Source of the DNA: Fundicoccus sp052116145 | GTDB taxonomy: Bacteria > Bacillota > Bacilli > Lactobacillales > Aerococcaceae | Length of the DNA stretch: 64,000 nucleotides | Assembly (NCBI RefSeq): GCF_052116145.1 | Contig: NZ_JBQKLQ010000005.1 | Coordinates: forward strand, 151,018 to 215,017 | Direction: 5' to 3' | The notes under the pieces: model-generated | Seen by the model: only the letters and a program-made list of their open reading frames with translations | What the model was told of the DNA's origin: nothing | The model's database searches: none | Shown: one piece after another, positions 16,736-24,946 of the stretch | Layout: each line of letters starts with the position of its first letter | How positions within the stretch are numbered: position 1 is the stretch's first letter | Position numbers and translations under genes: made by a program

Positions 16736-17188
16736 ATGAAGGAGATTCTTCGTGAGATTGGAATGATAGCAAGAGCGTTAGATTCTATAAGTAATATAGA
16801 ATTTAAAGAATATGACCTTACAAAAGGACAGTATTTGTATCTTGTACGAATATGTGAGCACCCCGGAATCATTCAAGAACAGTTGGCTGAGATGATAAAA
16901 GTAGATCGAACAACAGCCTCTCGAGCTATAAAGAAACTTGAAAAGAATGGCTTTATTGAAAGAAGAGAAGATAAGTATAACAAGAAAATTAAAAAAATCT
17001 TTCCAACTATGAAGGGGGAAAATGTTTATCCTAAGATTAAAAGAGAGAATGATCATTCGAATAGTGTCGCATTAGCAGGTTTTAGCGAAAGAGAAGTAGA
17101 AATCATTTCTCACCTTCTTCAAAGAGTTAGAAAGAATATAGAGGTTGACTGGGAATATGTAAAAAAAGGGAACAAGAGAAGTTATTGA
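16736..17188 (+). CDS. MarR-family transcriptional regulator
   Basis: A 150-residue winged-helix protein. LTKGQYLYLVRI is followed by the recognition helix region LAEMIKVDRTTASRAIKKLE and the wing GFIERREDKYNKK. AAGGAG precedes the ATG. It is lysine-rich and AT-rich, like its neighbours paiA and paiB. The three run in the same direction with short gaps and may be one transcript. Its targets are probably the two dyads just upstream. The ligand is unknown. Confidence 0.88.
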   Translation: MKEILREIGMIARALDSISNIEFKEYDLTKGQYLYLVRICEHPGIIQEQLAEMIKVDRTTASRAIKKLEKNGFIERREDKYNKKIKKIFPTMKGENVYPKIKRENDHSNSVALAGFSEREVEIISHLLQRVRKNIEVDWEYVKKGNKRSY

Positions 17189-17213
17189 TTATATTAAGGG
17201 GCGAAAAAGTAAC

Positions 17214-17732
17214 ATGACGATAAGAACGAAAAAGTGCACGGTTGAGGATTTACAAGCACTTCAAGAAATAAGTATAGAAACATTCAATGCAACATTTAAA
17301 GATCAGAATTCACCTGAAAATATGACGTCCTATTTGGAAAGGGCATTTAACCTTGAACAATTAGAAAATGAATTATCCAATATTTCTTCAGAGTTTTATT
17401 TTGTTTATTTTAAAAATGAAGTCGCTGGATATTTAAAAATCAATATCAATGATGCTCAGTCTGAAGAAATGGGCCATGATTCACTTGAAATCGAAAGGAT
17501 TTATATTAAGAACAAATTTCAAAGACATGGGCTTGGTAAAGTTCTGTTTAATAAAGCATTGGAAGTTGCGAAGGAACATAATAGAAAGAAAATCTGGTTA
17601 GGTGTATGGGAAAAGAATGAAAATGCTATTTCCTTTTATAAGAAAATGGGATTTATTAAAATCGGAACCCACTCCTTTTTTATGGGTGATGAAGAGCAAA
17701 CAGATTTGATCATGAGCAAAACACTCGTATAA
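17214..17732 (+). CDS. paiA: PaiA-like spermidine/spermine N-acetyltransferase (GNAT)
   Basis: A 172-residue GNAT protein, the same length I recall for B. subtilis PaiA. Motif A reads RIYIKNKFQRHGLGKVLFNKA (acetyl-CoA pyrophosphate loop QRHGLG), followed by IWLGVWEKNENAISFYKKMG. The next gene is a broken paiB, matching the known paiAB pair, which supports the PaiA assignment over a generic GNAT. PaiA acetylates polyamines. Sited in the accessory AT-rich block. Confidence 0.82.
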   Translation: MTIRTKKCTVEDLQALQEISIETFNATFKDQNSPENMTSYLERAFNLEQLENELSNISSEFYFVYFKNEVAGYLKININDAQSEEMGHDSLEIERIYIKNKFQRHGLGKVLFNKALEVAKEHNRKKIWLGVWEKNENAISFYKKMGFIKIGTHSFFMGDEEQTDLIMSKTLV

Positions 17733-17755
17733 CCCTATTGGAAAGGTGGATTTCT

Positions 17756-18005
17756 ATGTATTTTCCAAAAATTTTAAGATGACAAATGTTGATGAAATGT
17801 GGGAATTTATTCAAAAAAACTCTTTTGGTACGGTTGTTACAATAGTTCAGGGGAAGCCAATTGCCACTCATGCACCGTTACAATTAATCCGAACCAGCGA
17901 TGGTGACTACATTACTGGGCATATGGCTTATGCGAATCCTCAATGGAAAGCGTTTGAAGTAGAGAAGGAAAATATTCTTGTTATATTTCAAGGTCCTCAT
18001 GGGTA
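17756..18005 (+). pseudogene. paiB: PaiB-like FMN-binding protein, frameshifted and truncated
   Basis: PaiB is a FMN-binding split-barrel protein named as a transcriptional regulator. After AAGGTGG, the ATG at 17756 begins MYFPK but then goes out of frame. One extra A in the following A-run would restore MYFPKNFKM. The rest of the N-terminal domain is intact in that frame (MWEFIQKNSFGTVVT, GKPIATHAPLQL, GHMAYANPQWKAFE, VIFQGPHGYIS). Near 17999-18005 it fuses to reverse-oriented methyltransferase DNA. A GTG at 17746 is in frame, so a short product is still possible. At least half of the normal length is gone. Confidence 0.8.
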
Positions 18006-18440
18006 CATTTCGTCATTTGTGAACGATTCAAGTACGGCCTTAAAATCCAGCCTGTTATTTGATGAAAAAGCTCCCATGACGTTTTCCCAAACAGCAATAA
18101 CTGGATATGTTCCATTCGTTGCACACCTCATTTCTTCTATGATTCGGATTGCATGATAAAATAAACTGGATTGACTTCCAGTAAGACCTTCTCGTTTACC
18201 AATATTAGATAGGTTCTGACAAGGTGAACCAAATGTAATGATATGAACAGGTGGAATTTCCCCACCATTTACTTTTGTAATATTTCCTAAATGATGGATG
18301 TTAGGAAAATGCCGCTTCGTAATAGATATGGGAGCTTTTTCAATTTCACTTGCCCAAATCGGTTGAACCCCATAACGAGAAGCAGCTAATGGAAATACAC
18401 CAATCCCATCAAATAAACTTCCTAAAGTTAGTTTTGTCAT
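17997..18440 (-). pseudogene. DNA cytosine-5 methyltransferase, N-terminal fragment
   Basis: From ATG at 18440 (AGGAG upstream) about 147 residues match the first motifs of C5 methyltransferases. These are motif I GSLFDGIGVFPLAA, motif II WASEIEKAPISI, motif IV with the catalytic cysteine TFGSPCQNLS, and motif VI ENVMGAFSSN. The frame ends at 17997 in the junction with paiB, so the motif VIII to X half and the target recognition domain are missing. It is probably a remnant of a phage or mobile-element methylase. Confidence 0.85.
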
Positions 18441-18471
18441 ATTCCACCTTCTATTCTCCTTTTTTAGGCGC

Positions 18472-18502
18472 AAAAAAAAGACGTTCATTTTATTTGAACG
18501 CC
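18472..18502 (-). terminator. Hairpin with T-tail upstream of the methyltransferase
   Basis: On the minus strand GGCGTTCA and TGAACGTC pair, followed by TTTTTTTT. It ends an upstream minus-strand unit, of which only a start-less frame (18519-18773) remains, or it attenuates the methylase. Confidence 0.65.
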
Positions 18503-18518
18503 TTACAATATTTTTATT

Positions 18519-18773
18519 CTATTGTGTTCCCATACCCTGATCAATTACCACTGAAATGGTAATGTGGTTTTTCAGTACTTTATTTCTCGTTTTTTCACCT
18601 TCTCCCACAAACACGAAATGCTTGTGAAAGTGTTTAAAACTAAGGATTTCTATATAGTTTCTCTTTGTAGCAACGATACACACTCCACATGGCACGCTAG
18701 GACAATATGAATAACTAGTCAGCGTGTCCGTTCGTGAAAACTTATCATAAAACCTTTTAACGATATCTACTAT
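18519..18773 (-). pseudogene. Unassigned C-terminal ORF relic
   Basis: An open minus-strand frame of about 84 codons has no start codon near its 5' end. It reads KRFYDKFSRTDTLTSYSYCP, then SVPCGVCIVATKRNYIE, then HKHFVFVGEGEKTRNKVLKN and ends DQGMGTQ. Composition looks coding and a terminator follows directly, so it may be the C-terminal remnant of a mobile-element gene. I do not recognise a family, and it overlaps the hairpin at 18750. Confidence 0.3.
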
Positions 18774-18790
18774 CTATAGTTAAAAGGTTT
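18750..18790 (-). terminator. Terminator-like hairpin after the AraC gene
   Basis: The arms AAACCTTTTAAC and GTTAAAAGGTTT are perfectly paired around a 17-base loop, 23 bases after the AraC-type stop codon on the minus strand, with TTTTAT following. Confidence 0.65.
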
Positions 18791-18812
18791 CAGAAAGATT
18801 GACTGGGATTTA

Positions 18813-19679
18813 TTAAGCTTTAGTTATCGGAATCCAAAGTTCCATTTTGTAGTCTTTGCTGTGCATATCACCTTCATAGTAATATTCAAAGTCGGGTTTT
18901 CCTGAATGTGCATAGCCATGCTCGGGAAAAAATACTTCCATCGCATATTTCCACCCGTTATGAATACATTCCGGAACACTTCCTATTAACTCTACAACTG
19001 CATACTCTGCTTCTTCCACTTCCAAAACATCTAAGCCCATGCTTATGGCTTTGTCTATATCAGTAACTATATAGCCTGCCATATAGTTTATGGTATTGTT
19101 TTCTAAAACATCGTGATTATCAAGGTTTACTATGTCATGACAAATACCTACACTTTGATCGCTTCCTAAACCTAAAAGTTCATCGTGGCTATATTTTTTA
19201 TATAGCTTATCCCAAACACTTGGGCATACTGATGAGTTGATGTTTTGTTCATTAATCCCTGCAACTGTAAAGGCTTTTTTCTTTTGAATTGTAATATTCA
19301 TACTTCTTCCTCCTCTTACACTAAGTGATAATTGCACTCGTGAAAATAATTTGAATGGCTTCCCATTTCGTACCTCTGAAGGGGTAAATCCATGAAAATT
19401 CTTAAAAGCAGAACCAAATGAATCTGATGACTCATATCCAAATTTGAGGGCAATGTCAATAATCTTTTCATCGGTATCTCTTAATATTATGGCTGCTTCT
19501 GTTAATCTTCTACTTCTTAAATATTCCGAAAGCGTTATTTCAGTTAGAATAGAAAATAATCGACTAAACATTGAATAAGAGTATCCTGATAGCTGCGTTA
19601 CTTTCCTTTCCTCTATCTCATCATCAAGAACTGTTTCAAGATAATCAATCGTATTATTGAACGACTTGATAATATTCAT
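18813..19679 (-). CDS. AraC-family regulator with GyrI-like effector domain
   Basis: 288 residues. The N-terminal half is an AraC double HTH (SGYSYSMFSRLFSILTEITL, RRLTEAAIILRDTDEKIIDI, GYESSDSFGSAFKNFHGFTP). The C-terminal half is a GyrI-like/SOUL small-molecule binding domain (MNITIQKKKAFTVAGI, EAEYAVVELIGSVPECI, WIPITKA). The type is common among Firmicute regulators of drug or stress response (Rob/BltR-like in architecture). GAGGG precedes the ATG. There is no adjacent transporter target. Confidence 0.9.
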   Translation of the reverse strand: MNIIKSFNNTIDYLETVLDDEIEERKVTQLSGYSYSMFSRLFSILTEITLSEYLRSRRLTEAAIILRDTDEKIIDIALKFGYESSDSFGSAFKNFHGFTPSEVRNGKPFKLFSRVQLSLSVRGGRSMNITIQKKKAFTVAGINEQNINSSVCPSVWDKLYKKYSHDELLGLGSDQSVGICHDIVNLDNHDVLENNTINYMAGYIVTDIDKAISMGLDVLEVEEAEYAVVELIGSVPECIHNGWKYAMEVFFPEHGYAHSGKPDFEYYYEGDMHSKDYKMELWIPITKA

Positions 19680-19938
19680 TTTGGTTTCCCTCCTCTCTTT
19701 TGGTTTACTTTAGTATAGTGGAGAATATCTTTTACTACCCTACAGTATTCGTACAAAATTTATAGGTCTTGCCAAATTGGATTGTCAACACTAAATCAAA
19801 CAAATATTATAGGGTCTGTACACATGGCATAGAGTGTGGAGCACTCTTATTGTTTTTGTTGTCGTATTTAATATTACAATCCATCTAAAAATGAGAGTTC
19901 AAACATTATCACAAAGCCTAGGTTCGTCACTCTATTAC
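19680..19938. other. Intergenic, no gene seen
   Basis: AT-rich. The stretch near 19810-19845 (GGGTCTGTACACATGG) resembles insertion-sequence termini in style, but no transposase or partner end could be matched. Confidence 0.3.
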
Positions 19939-20205
19939 TTATTCTTCATACTTCTTCTCCATCAACACAATCGTCTCAACATGGCTTGAGAGGACAGAAT
20001 GAATGTCATTTGAGTATGTTCGTTCTCGGAAACATATCCACTGCGTTTTTAGCACTATCGGTAGACGGGAACATATCCATTCATGAAAAAAAATAACGTG
20101 TCTAATTGCATAATCATGATTGAGTAGAGTTGTCAAAAGAATAAACATAACGTATTTCAGTAAGTTTTTTTCCTGTAATTTCAATAATGCATTCATCGTC
20201 TTCAT
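19939..20205 (-). pseudogene. Composite relic ending in an RlmD-like tail
   Basis: An 88-codon frame whose only recognisable part is its last 15 residues, SSHVETIVLMEKKYEE. This resembles the C-terminal HVETVxLL tail of RNA m5U methyltransferases (compare THVETVCLLVKIDK in the gene at 24937). The rest (rich in Leu, Ile, Cys, Arg) has no family look. Probably gene debris rather than a real protein. Confidence 0.3.
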
Positions 20206-20216
20206 TGCATCGCCAC

Positions 20217-20352
20217 TTATTCTTCCGGCTGAATCAATACTACCCCCTGCTCTGAGATGACAATAATGATATCACCTGAAGCTGGTATCCCCTTGTTGGA
20301 AGTATATCTTTCAAAAAATTTGACAAAACTTATCATCTAGTACAATTTCCAT
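20217..20352 (-). pseudogene. Short frameshifted ORF
   Basis: ATG at 20352 gives MEIVLDDKF, then runs out of frame in a T-rich stretch. Another frame continues FVKFFERYTSNKGIPASGDI and IIVISEQGVVLIQPEE to a proper stop. The two pieces together would form a protein of about 44 residues. It lies directly downstream of the kinase gene in the same direction. Function not recognised. Confidence 0.35.
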
Positions 20353-20368
20353 GCCTAAAACCACAATA

Positions 20369-20863
20369 TTAATATCCCTCGACTACTATAACTTCACCTT
20401 CTTCATCAGTTGGGGGTTGAAAATGATCATAATAAGTGGAAGCTGTTTGCTCCGTCAATATGATATCATTTTGATGATTTCCGTTTCTTTTTCGAATACG
20501 TTCCATAACAACTTCCTTAGGTGTCTTTATATAATAGATTTTGGGTTCTATGTCGTATTTCTTTAATAATGAAATATATTCATTTCTCATTTCTCTAGAC
20601 CAAAATGAATAATCGAGAACAATATCAATGTTTTGCATGATAAGTGAAATTAGTTTTTCATCAAGATAGGTTTTAATATCTTCTAAAACCTCCTGAGGTA
20701 AAGGATGTTCATTCAAACCTCGTTTGAATGATTCTTCATCATAAGATAGTATTGTCATCCCGGTCCTTTCAAATTTTTTTGCTAGTGTTGATTTACCTGC
20801 TCCCGCAGGGCCGCACATTAAAATAACTTTACTTTTCGACAAATTATCTACTGTATTTTTCAT
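20369..20863 (-). CDS. P-loop kinase (AAA_33/zeta-like)
   Basis: A 164-residue small nucleotide kinase-like protein. Walker A is GPAGAGKST. A DYSFWSREMRNEY segment after the second strand and a lid-like RIRKRNG follow. The overall layout matches AAA_33 / chloramphenicol-phosphotransferase-like predicted kinases that act on small molecules; the substrate cannot be inferred. AGGAGG precedes the ATG. No antitoxin-like gene accompanies it, so a toxin role is not supported. Confidence 0.75.
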   Translation of the reverse strand: MKNTVDNLSKSKVILMCGPAGAGKSTLAKKFERTGMTILSYDEESFKRGLNEHPLPQEVLEDIKTYLDEKLISLIMQNIDIVLDYSFWSREMRNEYISLLKKYDIEPKIYYIKTPKEVVMERIRKRNGNHQNDIILTEQTASTYYDHFQPPTDEEGEVIVVEGY

Positions 20864-20907
20864 TGATATAACCTCCTATAACAAACCAAGAAAACATGAC
20901 ACTCTCC

Positions 20908-21270
20908 TTAAGCATTATTACTATTCGCTCTTTTCATGATTTCCTGTACTATTGATGTTTTAGCATTCGCATAGTGCTGGACATGCCTCCATTTATTCTT
21001 TGCCAAGCTTCGTTTGACTTGTGCATATTTGTCCCGATCAGTATCATTAGTCCGCAACCAATCACGGAAGCGTAACATTCTATCAATCTCTGATGTGCCC
21101 AAACTGAACACATGCAGATTAATATCGGTATCCGGTCCTTTAAACAAACGATGCTCAAACCAGTCAAGTTCTCGAATCTGTAGCACATATCCGGCCGCTT
21201 CCAACACTGGAACGTAGGATGACTCATCAGCAGAATCCTTAACAACCAACCGTATTCTTTTGCAACTCAT
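20908..21270 (-). pseudogene. GrpB family (UPF0157) protein, N-terminally truncated
   Basis: The C-terminal about 110 residues of a GrpB protein are present: SYVPVLEAAGYVLQIRELDW, FEHRLFKGPDTDINLHVFS, RDWLRTNDTDRDKYAQVKR. GrpB proteins are about 170 residues and belong to the nucleotidyltransferase fold. The missing N terminus carries the conserved HVGSTSVPGLxxKPIID segment, so the fold's active site is lost. The 5' edge at about 21270 joins directly to a truncated alpha/beta hydrolase, indicating a deletion fusion. Confidence 0.8.
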
Positions 21271-21604
21271 CTCGGAATAAATTTAAAAAATATATTTTGA
21301 AGTGACAGTAATACTTTCGGCATTTTAAATTGGGTATTTATCAAAGTCAATGAATCGACAGCTTCTGGGAAATCAACTGCATAATTAAGGGCTAAAGTAC
21401 CTCCAAGTGATATACCGAAAATTTGTCTCCTGAGTTACCACAAATACGTTTAACTTCATCATATAAATTTTTATAGCCAATCGGACCTTTATCTTGTACA
21501 ACAACCAAATTAATCTCTGATGTATCCTTCACGGATAATTTTTCCTTGACTGCCTCCCAGCTCGAAGGTTCTTGCCCCAGGCCATGAATCAATATTACTT
21601 TCAT
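21268..21604 (-). pseudogene. Alpha/beta hydrolase, frameshifted and truncated
   Basis: ATG at 21604 starts MKVILIHGLGQEPSSWEAVK. The HGLG oxyanion motif is intact. After GNSGDKF the frame shifts near 21420. The next frame carries the nucleophile elbow GISLGG and continues ALNYAVDFPEAVDSLTLINT until the junction with the GrpB fragment at about 21268. The cap and the catalytic acid/His half are gone. Two independent lesions make it a clear pseudogene. Confidence 0.8.
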
Positions 21605-21659
21605 TAAATTTCTCCTTTAAACCATATCGAGTCAGGTGATTTTTAGCCTATTTTGGCTA

Positions 21660-22331
21660 TTACCAAATAAATGGTATCAATCGATAAGGTACCTTTTGCT
21701 TATACTCGGCATAGCCTGACAATTCTTGTTCAAGAAATACCTCTTCTGATTTGATTCGTTTAGCAATAATTAATGGATACAACAGGAAAATAGCAAAGGC
21801 GTAAATTGATCCTAGTATCAAAGGCATCGATAAAAACAGCAAAACCGTCGCACTATACATTGGATGTCTGACAATTCCATAAAGCCCTGTATCTATCAAC
21901 TTTTGGTTTTCCTGCTTCACTATTGTCCGACTAAGATAGGTGTTCTCACGCAGCACCTCAGCATATAAAAGGTAGGCCACAAGAAAAACTAGGGTCGCTG
22001 AAATCACTACTCCCTTTGGCAAAATATACCAATTAAACCGAACGCCTAGTCCAGCCACAATAAAGCCTGCACAAAACATTAATCCACTTAGTTTTACAAC
22101 CAGGCTTTGATCTTTTTGTTTTTCTTTTGCATTCAGTCGTTTTCTTAATAACTCTGGATTTTTATACATCATGACAAGCCCCGCGCAAAACATCGGAATA
22201 AACAGGATGCCCATGAATAGCCATGCATTAGCATATGCGGTCGTTCCAGCTGGTAAGAATATCAATAGCCCTACTAGCAAAAGTCCCAATGTGAATTTTG
22301 CGATTGCTTGAATAAATAAAGTTAAGGTCAT
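21660..22331 (-). CDS. Isoprenylcysteine methyltransferase-like membrane protein
   Basis: A 223-residue integral membrane protein with about five helices. The C-terminal region contains LIDTGLYGIVRHPMYSATVL, the hallmark RHPMY-type motif of the ICMT/PEMT family, followed by EEVFLEQELSGYAEYKQKVP. These enzymes use SAM, with the binding site formed by this conserved C-terminal part. Bacterial members methylate lipids or unknown small molecules; no substrate is inferable. AGGAG lies before the ATG. Confidence 0.82.
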   Translation of the reverse strand: MTLTLFIQAIAKFTLGLLLVGLLIFLPAGTTAYANAWLFMGILFIPMFCAGLVMMYKNPELLRKRLNAKEKQKDQSLVVKLSGLMFCAGFIVAGLGVRFNWYILPKGVVISATLVFLVAYLLYAEVLRENTYLSRTIVKQENQKLIDTGLYGIVRHPMYSATVLLFLSMPLILGSIYAFAIFLLYPLIIAKRIKSEEVFLEQELSGYAEYKQKVPYRLIPFIW

Positions 22332-22439
22332 AGCAATTCTCCTTTCACGCTTCTCATTCTAAGGAATCATCGACTCAATTTTATCTGTCATAATTTGCTC
22401 AAAGATAAATTTGTAGCTCGTTTTTTAAATACATCCGCA

Positions 22440-22928
22440 TCATAAATTATCCATCTGCTTCTTCACAAATTCTACCATTTCCAAAATGACAGGTTTTATT
22501 TTAGAAATAACATATTCCCCGCTCTGCAACTCAATATTATCGATTTCCTGTTTAATAATGTAATCCACTCTTTGAGGATTATCGTTTAGGACGTATTTCA
22601 GAGGTTGATCTTTTAACCGATTGTAATAGTGAGTTTGAATTTTTCTGTTATGACCGGAAGCCCAAACTTCAAATCTAAATGTCTTATGTACAAAGACAAG
22701 TTGAATTTTAATCCCCTTTGCCTTTAATTCTGGATCAGTTAATTGAAAATAGGCAAAATCCATATTATTCTCAGCGATATTACCAGAAAAAGAATAGTCC
22801 GGTAATTCTTTTTCAAGCCCAACACGTAGAAACCTAAATAATTTAATGAATTCCTGATAACCAAGTTGAAGTTCAGTGGTTTCTAAAAGATTTTTATAAG
22901 TTTCTAAATAGTTACTATTGAAGTTCAT
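22440..22928 (-). CDS. Hypothetical protein (DUF7000-like)
   Basis: A 162-residue soluble protein. Visible features are LETYKNLLETTELQLGYQEF, KELPDYSFSGNIAENNMDFAY, a conserved-looking IQLVFVHKTFRFEVWASGHN and a helical C terminus. The pattern fits a small family of Firmicute proteins I associate with DUF7000; that label is from memory. AAGGTG precedes the ATG. No functional link to its neighbours is visible. Confidence 0.6.
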   Translation of the reverse strand: MNFNSNYLETYKNLLETTELQLGYQEFIKLFRFLRVGLEKELPDYSFSGNIAENNMDFAYFQLTDPELKAKGIKIQLVFVHKTFRFEVWASGHNRKIQTHYYNRLKDQPLKYVLNDNPQRVDYIIKQEIDNIELQSGEYVISKIKPVILEMVEFVKKQMDNL

Positions 22929-23038
22929 ATTTTCACCTTCCTAATATTAATGGTGCTATTTTGTAGTGTATTTTCATAATTGAAATAAAGCGGTATCTTT
23001 CTTCAATTATCTTATCACGATTAGGGGATAAACGGAAA

Positions 23039-23109
23039 ACCCACAACTTTGTTTAGAGTCATGGGCTTTCTACATCTACAAGTTACCGCTAGATCGTATT
23101 ATTTATCAA
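23039..23109. repeat. Direct repeat copy A (rlmD 3' flank)
   Basis: About 70 bp closely matching 24876-24946, including CCCACAAC, TCATGGGCT, CTACATCTA and CTAGATCG landmarks. CCCA...TGGG arms with a minus-strand T-run make it hairpin-forming. Copy B covers the rlmD stop codon, so copy A is a displaced duplicate of that gene's tail. Confidence 0.7.
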
Positions 23110-23180
23110 TAACCCATTCTCCAAGACTGTATGTCTAAATCATAGATAGATATTTTATCAAAATATCGAGTATCCTCATC

Positions 23181-23849
23181 CTAATCCCGCTCAATGACAT
23201 CAATGCCAAATAGTCTCAAAAGCGTATTAAAGTTATAAGGGTAAGAGTTATCTCCTTCAAATACTACCGCCTTATGCCCATCACTATATTTAAATTCCAA
23301 CTCCCACTGTGTTCCATCAAGTACCGTGTATCCAAAGCGTCCAGTTGTATAATGTCGTCTCCACTCACTGATGTGTAGCTCTTTAAGCGCAGCTACGAAT
23401 ATATTTTTTGTATATGGTTCATCATTATCATCCAATAATAAGAGTGGTTCCTTTACTTCCCATAACTTTGTATAGGCTTTCAATTCATCGGATAGCAGTA
23501 CAATATAGGTACGATAACCACCCAAATAACCTCCAATGTTAAAAGTAATCTTACAGATAGCATTAACGTTTGCATCAAAATCAGCTATCTTTTTTTCAGC
23601 CTTTGATAAATTATAAATTCCGCCAGCCTCAACATAGGCTTGTTTGGCTATATCTAAATACTCACGGTTCCAATAAATTCGGTTATCTTTACTGGGCTTA
23701 ATAACAGTTTTCTTGTCAGCATATGGGTTTTCCAGAGAATTTTTGAGGCGACCTATTTCTTGCTTAAGCCCTCGGATAGTGGTCATTATTTCCTCTTTCG
23801 TTTTTCCTTTAAGATGCTCTTCATAGTAACTTTCCGGACTGATCATCAT
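23181..23849 (-). CDS. Hypothetical protein with N-terminal coiled coil
   Basis: 222 residues. The N terminus YYEEHLKGKTKEEIMTTIRG continues into a coiled-coil helix (LKQEIGRLKNSLE). A globular alpha/beta domain follows (YLDIAKQAYVEAGG, FDANVNAICKITFNIGGYLG, GTQWELEFKYSDGHKAVVFE). The last part is rich in aromatic and acidic residues. No family is recognised with confidence; similar proteins occur in Firmicute accessory regions. AAAGGAG precedes the ATG. Copy A of the direct repeat is downstream. Confidence 0.6.
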   Translation of the reverse strand: MMISPESYYEEHLKGKTKEEIMTTIRGLKQEIGRLKNSLENPYADKKTVIKPSKDNRIYWNREYLDIAKQAYVEAGGIYNLSKAEKKIADFDANVNAICKITFNIGGYLGGYRTYIVLLSDELKAYTKLWEVKEPLLLLDDNDEPYTKNIFVAALKELHISEWRRHYTTGRFGYTVLDGTQWELEFKYSDGHKAVVFEGDNSYPYNFNTLLRLFGIDVIERD

Positions 23850-23864
23850 AATAGACTGTCTCCT

Positions 23865-24008
23865 TTATTCGATAGGAACTTTTATTTCATCACCAACAGG
23901 TCAAACAAATCCCTGCTGAAACTTGATACCAAATGCATCTCCAATAACTTTTATCTCATCTAAACTTCCTGTCACCCGTTTTAATTTCCTATTGATGTTC
24001 TGCGGAAT
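23865..24008 (-). pseudogene. DNA-binding protein relic (C-terminal part)
   Basis: A start-less minus-strand frame reads PQNINRKLKRVTGSLDEIKV, IGDAFGIKFQQGFV, a TGA, then PVGDEIKVPIE and a natural stop. The pattern resembles the end of small HTH or repressor-like proteins (NxxxKLKRxTGSxDEL). A nonsense codon and a missing N terminus mark it as decayed. Low certainty. Confidence 0.4.
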
Positions 24009-24126
24009 CTATCAATTGTATCTAACAAATTCAGAAACGTTTATATTCAAAAGTATATAATGGAACTTTGCCTATTTTGTAAAGCATCACTTTTTCAATT
24101 ATTTGATAACTTAAAACGACATAGTT

Positions 24127-24834
24127 CTAATATATCCAGGTATCAAACGATTCCGTTGAGTCTGTCAAAAATAGATTTTTCAACGTCATCGCGGCCCAAT
24201 CTACATCGTCTGCCTCAAACTCAATTGACTGATTCTCTTCAAAAAGTTTATTAACAACAGCTAATACAAAATTCTCAAACGTACTTTCATCTTTTGAGCA
24301 AACATAAGCAATTAAATTATCCGAAACGAAAGCAACATGTTGGATGCTATTATTTTTAACATAGTAAACTTCTGCTGGTAAAATCTTTGTAAAGTCCTCA
24401 AAAGTAGCTGATAGAGGATTTATCGCTTGGTGAGTCTCTTTATAGTGATTAAAAAGCAACTCGCAACACTCTCTATAGTCATTTTGACCTCGGATTGCCT
24501 TGAATATTTTACTTTCACCAGAGGATAAACCCTTTAGCAAATCTTGTTTCTTTACTTCCATTTCATGACTAATTCTAGCCTTCTTAAAGCCTTGAGATGC
24601 TAAGAAAGTTGTTTTCTGAGTTTCAAGAGAAGATATCATCACTTGTAGTGGAGACTTCTCTTCATCAGCAATTTTCTGAAACAAGTTCGCCTCACTTATT
24701 ACTGCTGTATCCTCCAAATCAAATTTGATATAACAATGATTCTTATGATAAGTATTTCGATACGTTTCGACTTTAGCTAGTTGTTCTCCAGAGTTTTCTA
24801 TCAGATACTTATCTTTATGCTTAGTAATTTTCAT
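24127..24834 (-). CDS. GNAT-like hypothetical protein
   Basis: About 235 residues. Segments such as FLASQGFKKARISHEMEVKK and the repeated strand-helix pattern suggest two GNAT-type lobes. ENFVLAVVNKLFEENQSIEF in the C-terminal half resembles an acetyltransferase helix, but no clear Q/RxxGxG acetyl-CoA loop is visible. The better start is the ATG at 24834, 8 bases after AAAGG; the frame opens 2 codons earlier. A catalytically dead or divergent acetyltransferase is the best guess. Confidence 0.55.
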   Translation of the reverse strand: MKITKHKDKYLIENSGEQLAKVETYRNTYHKNHCYIKFDLEDTAVISEANLFQKIADEEKSPLQVMISSLETQKTTFLASQGFKKARISHEMEVKKQDLLKGLSSGESKIFKAIRGQNDYRECCELLFNHYKETHQAINPLSATFEDFTKILPAEVYYVKNNSIQHVAFVSDNLIAYVCSKDESTFENFVLAVVNKLFEENQSIEFEADDVDWAAMTLKNLFLTDSTESFDTWIY

Positions 24835-24875
24835 GTTCATATCCTTTCATTAAATCAATCTCAAATGATAGAAAG

Positions 24876-24946
24876 CCCACAACTTTATTTAAGAGTCATG
24901 GGCTACCTACATCTATAATTTACTGCTAGATCGTTATTATTTATCT
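24876..24946. repeat. Direct repeat copy B / rlmD terminator
   Basis: Partner of 23039-23109. Here it spans the last codons of the RlmD-type gene and its 3' hairpin (AGCCCA...TGGGCT then TTTCT on the minus strand), so it works as that gene's terminator. Confidence 0.7.

Noticed and set aside
19810..19845. IS-terminus-like string near GGGTCTGTACACATGG
   Set aside because: No matching partner end or transposase could be found, so it is only noted as intergenic.
20949..21245. Second minus-strand frame within the GrpB relic
   Set aside because: Alternative frame of the same DNA; only the other frame matches GrpB.
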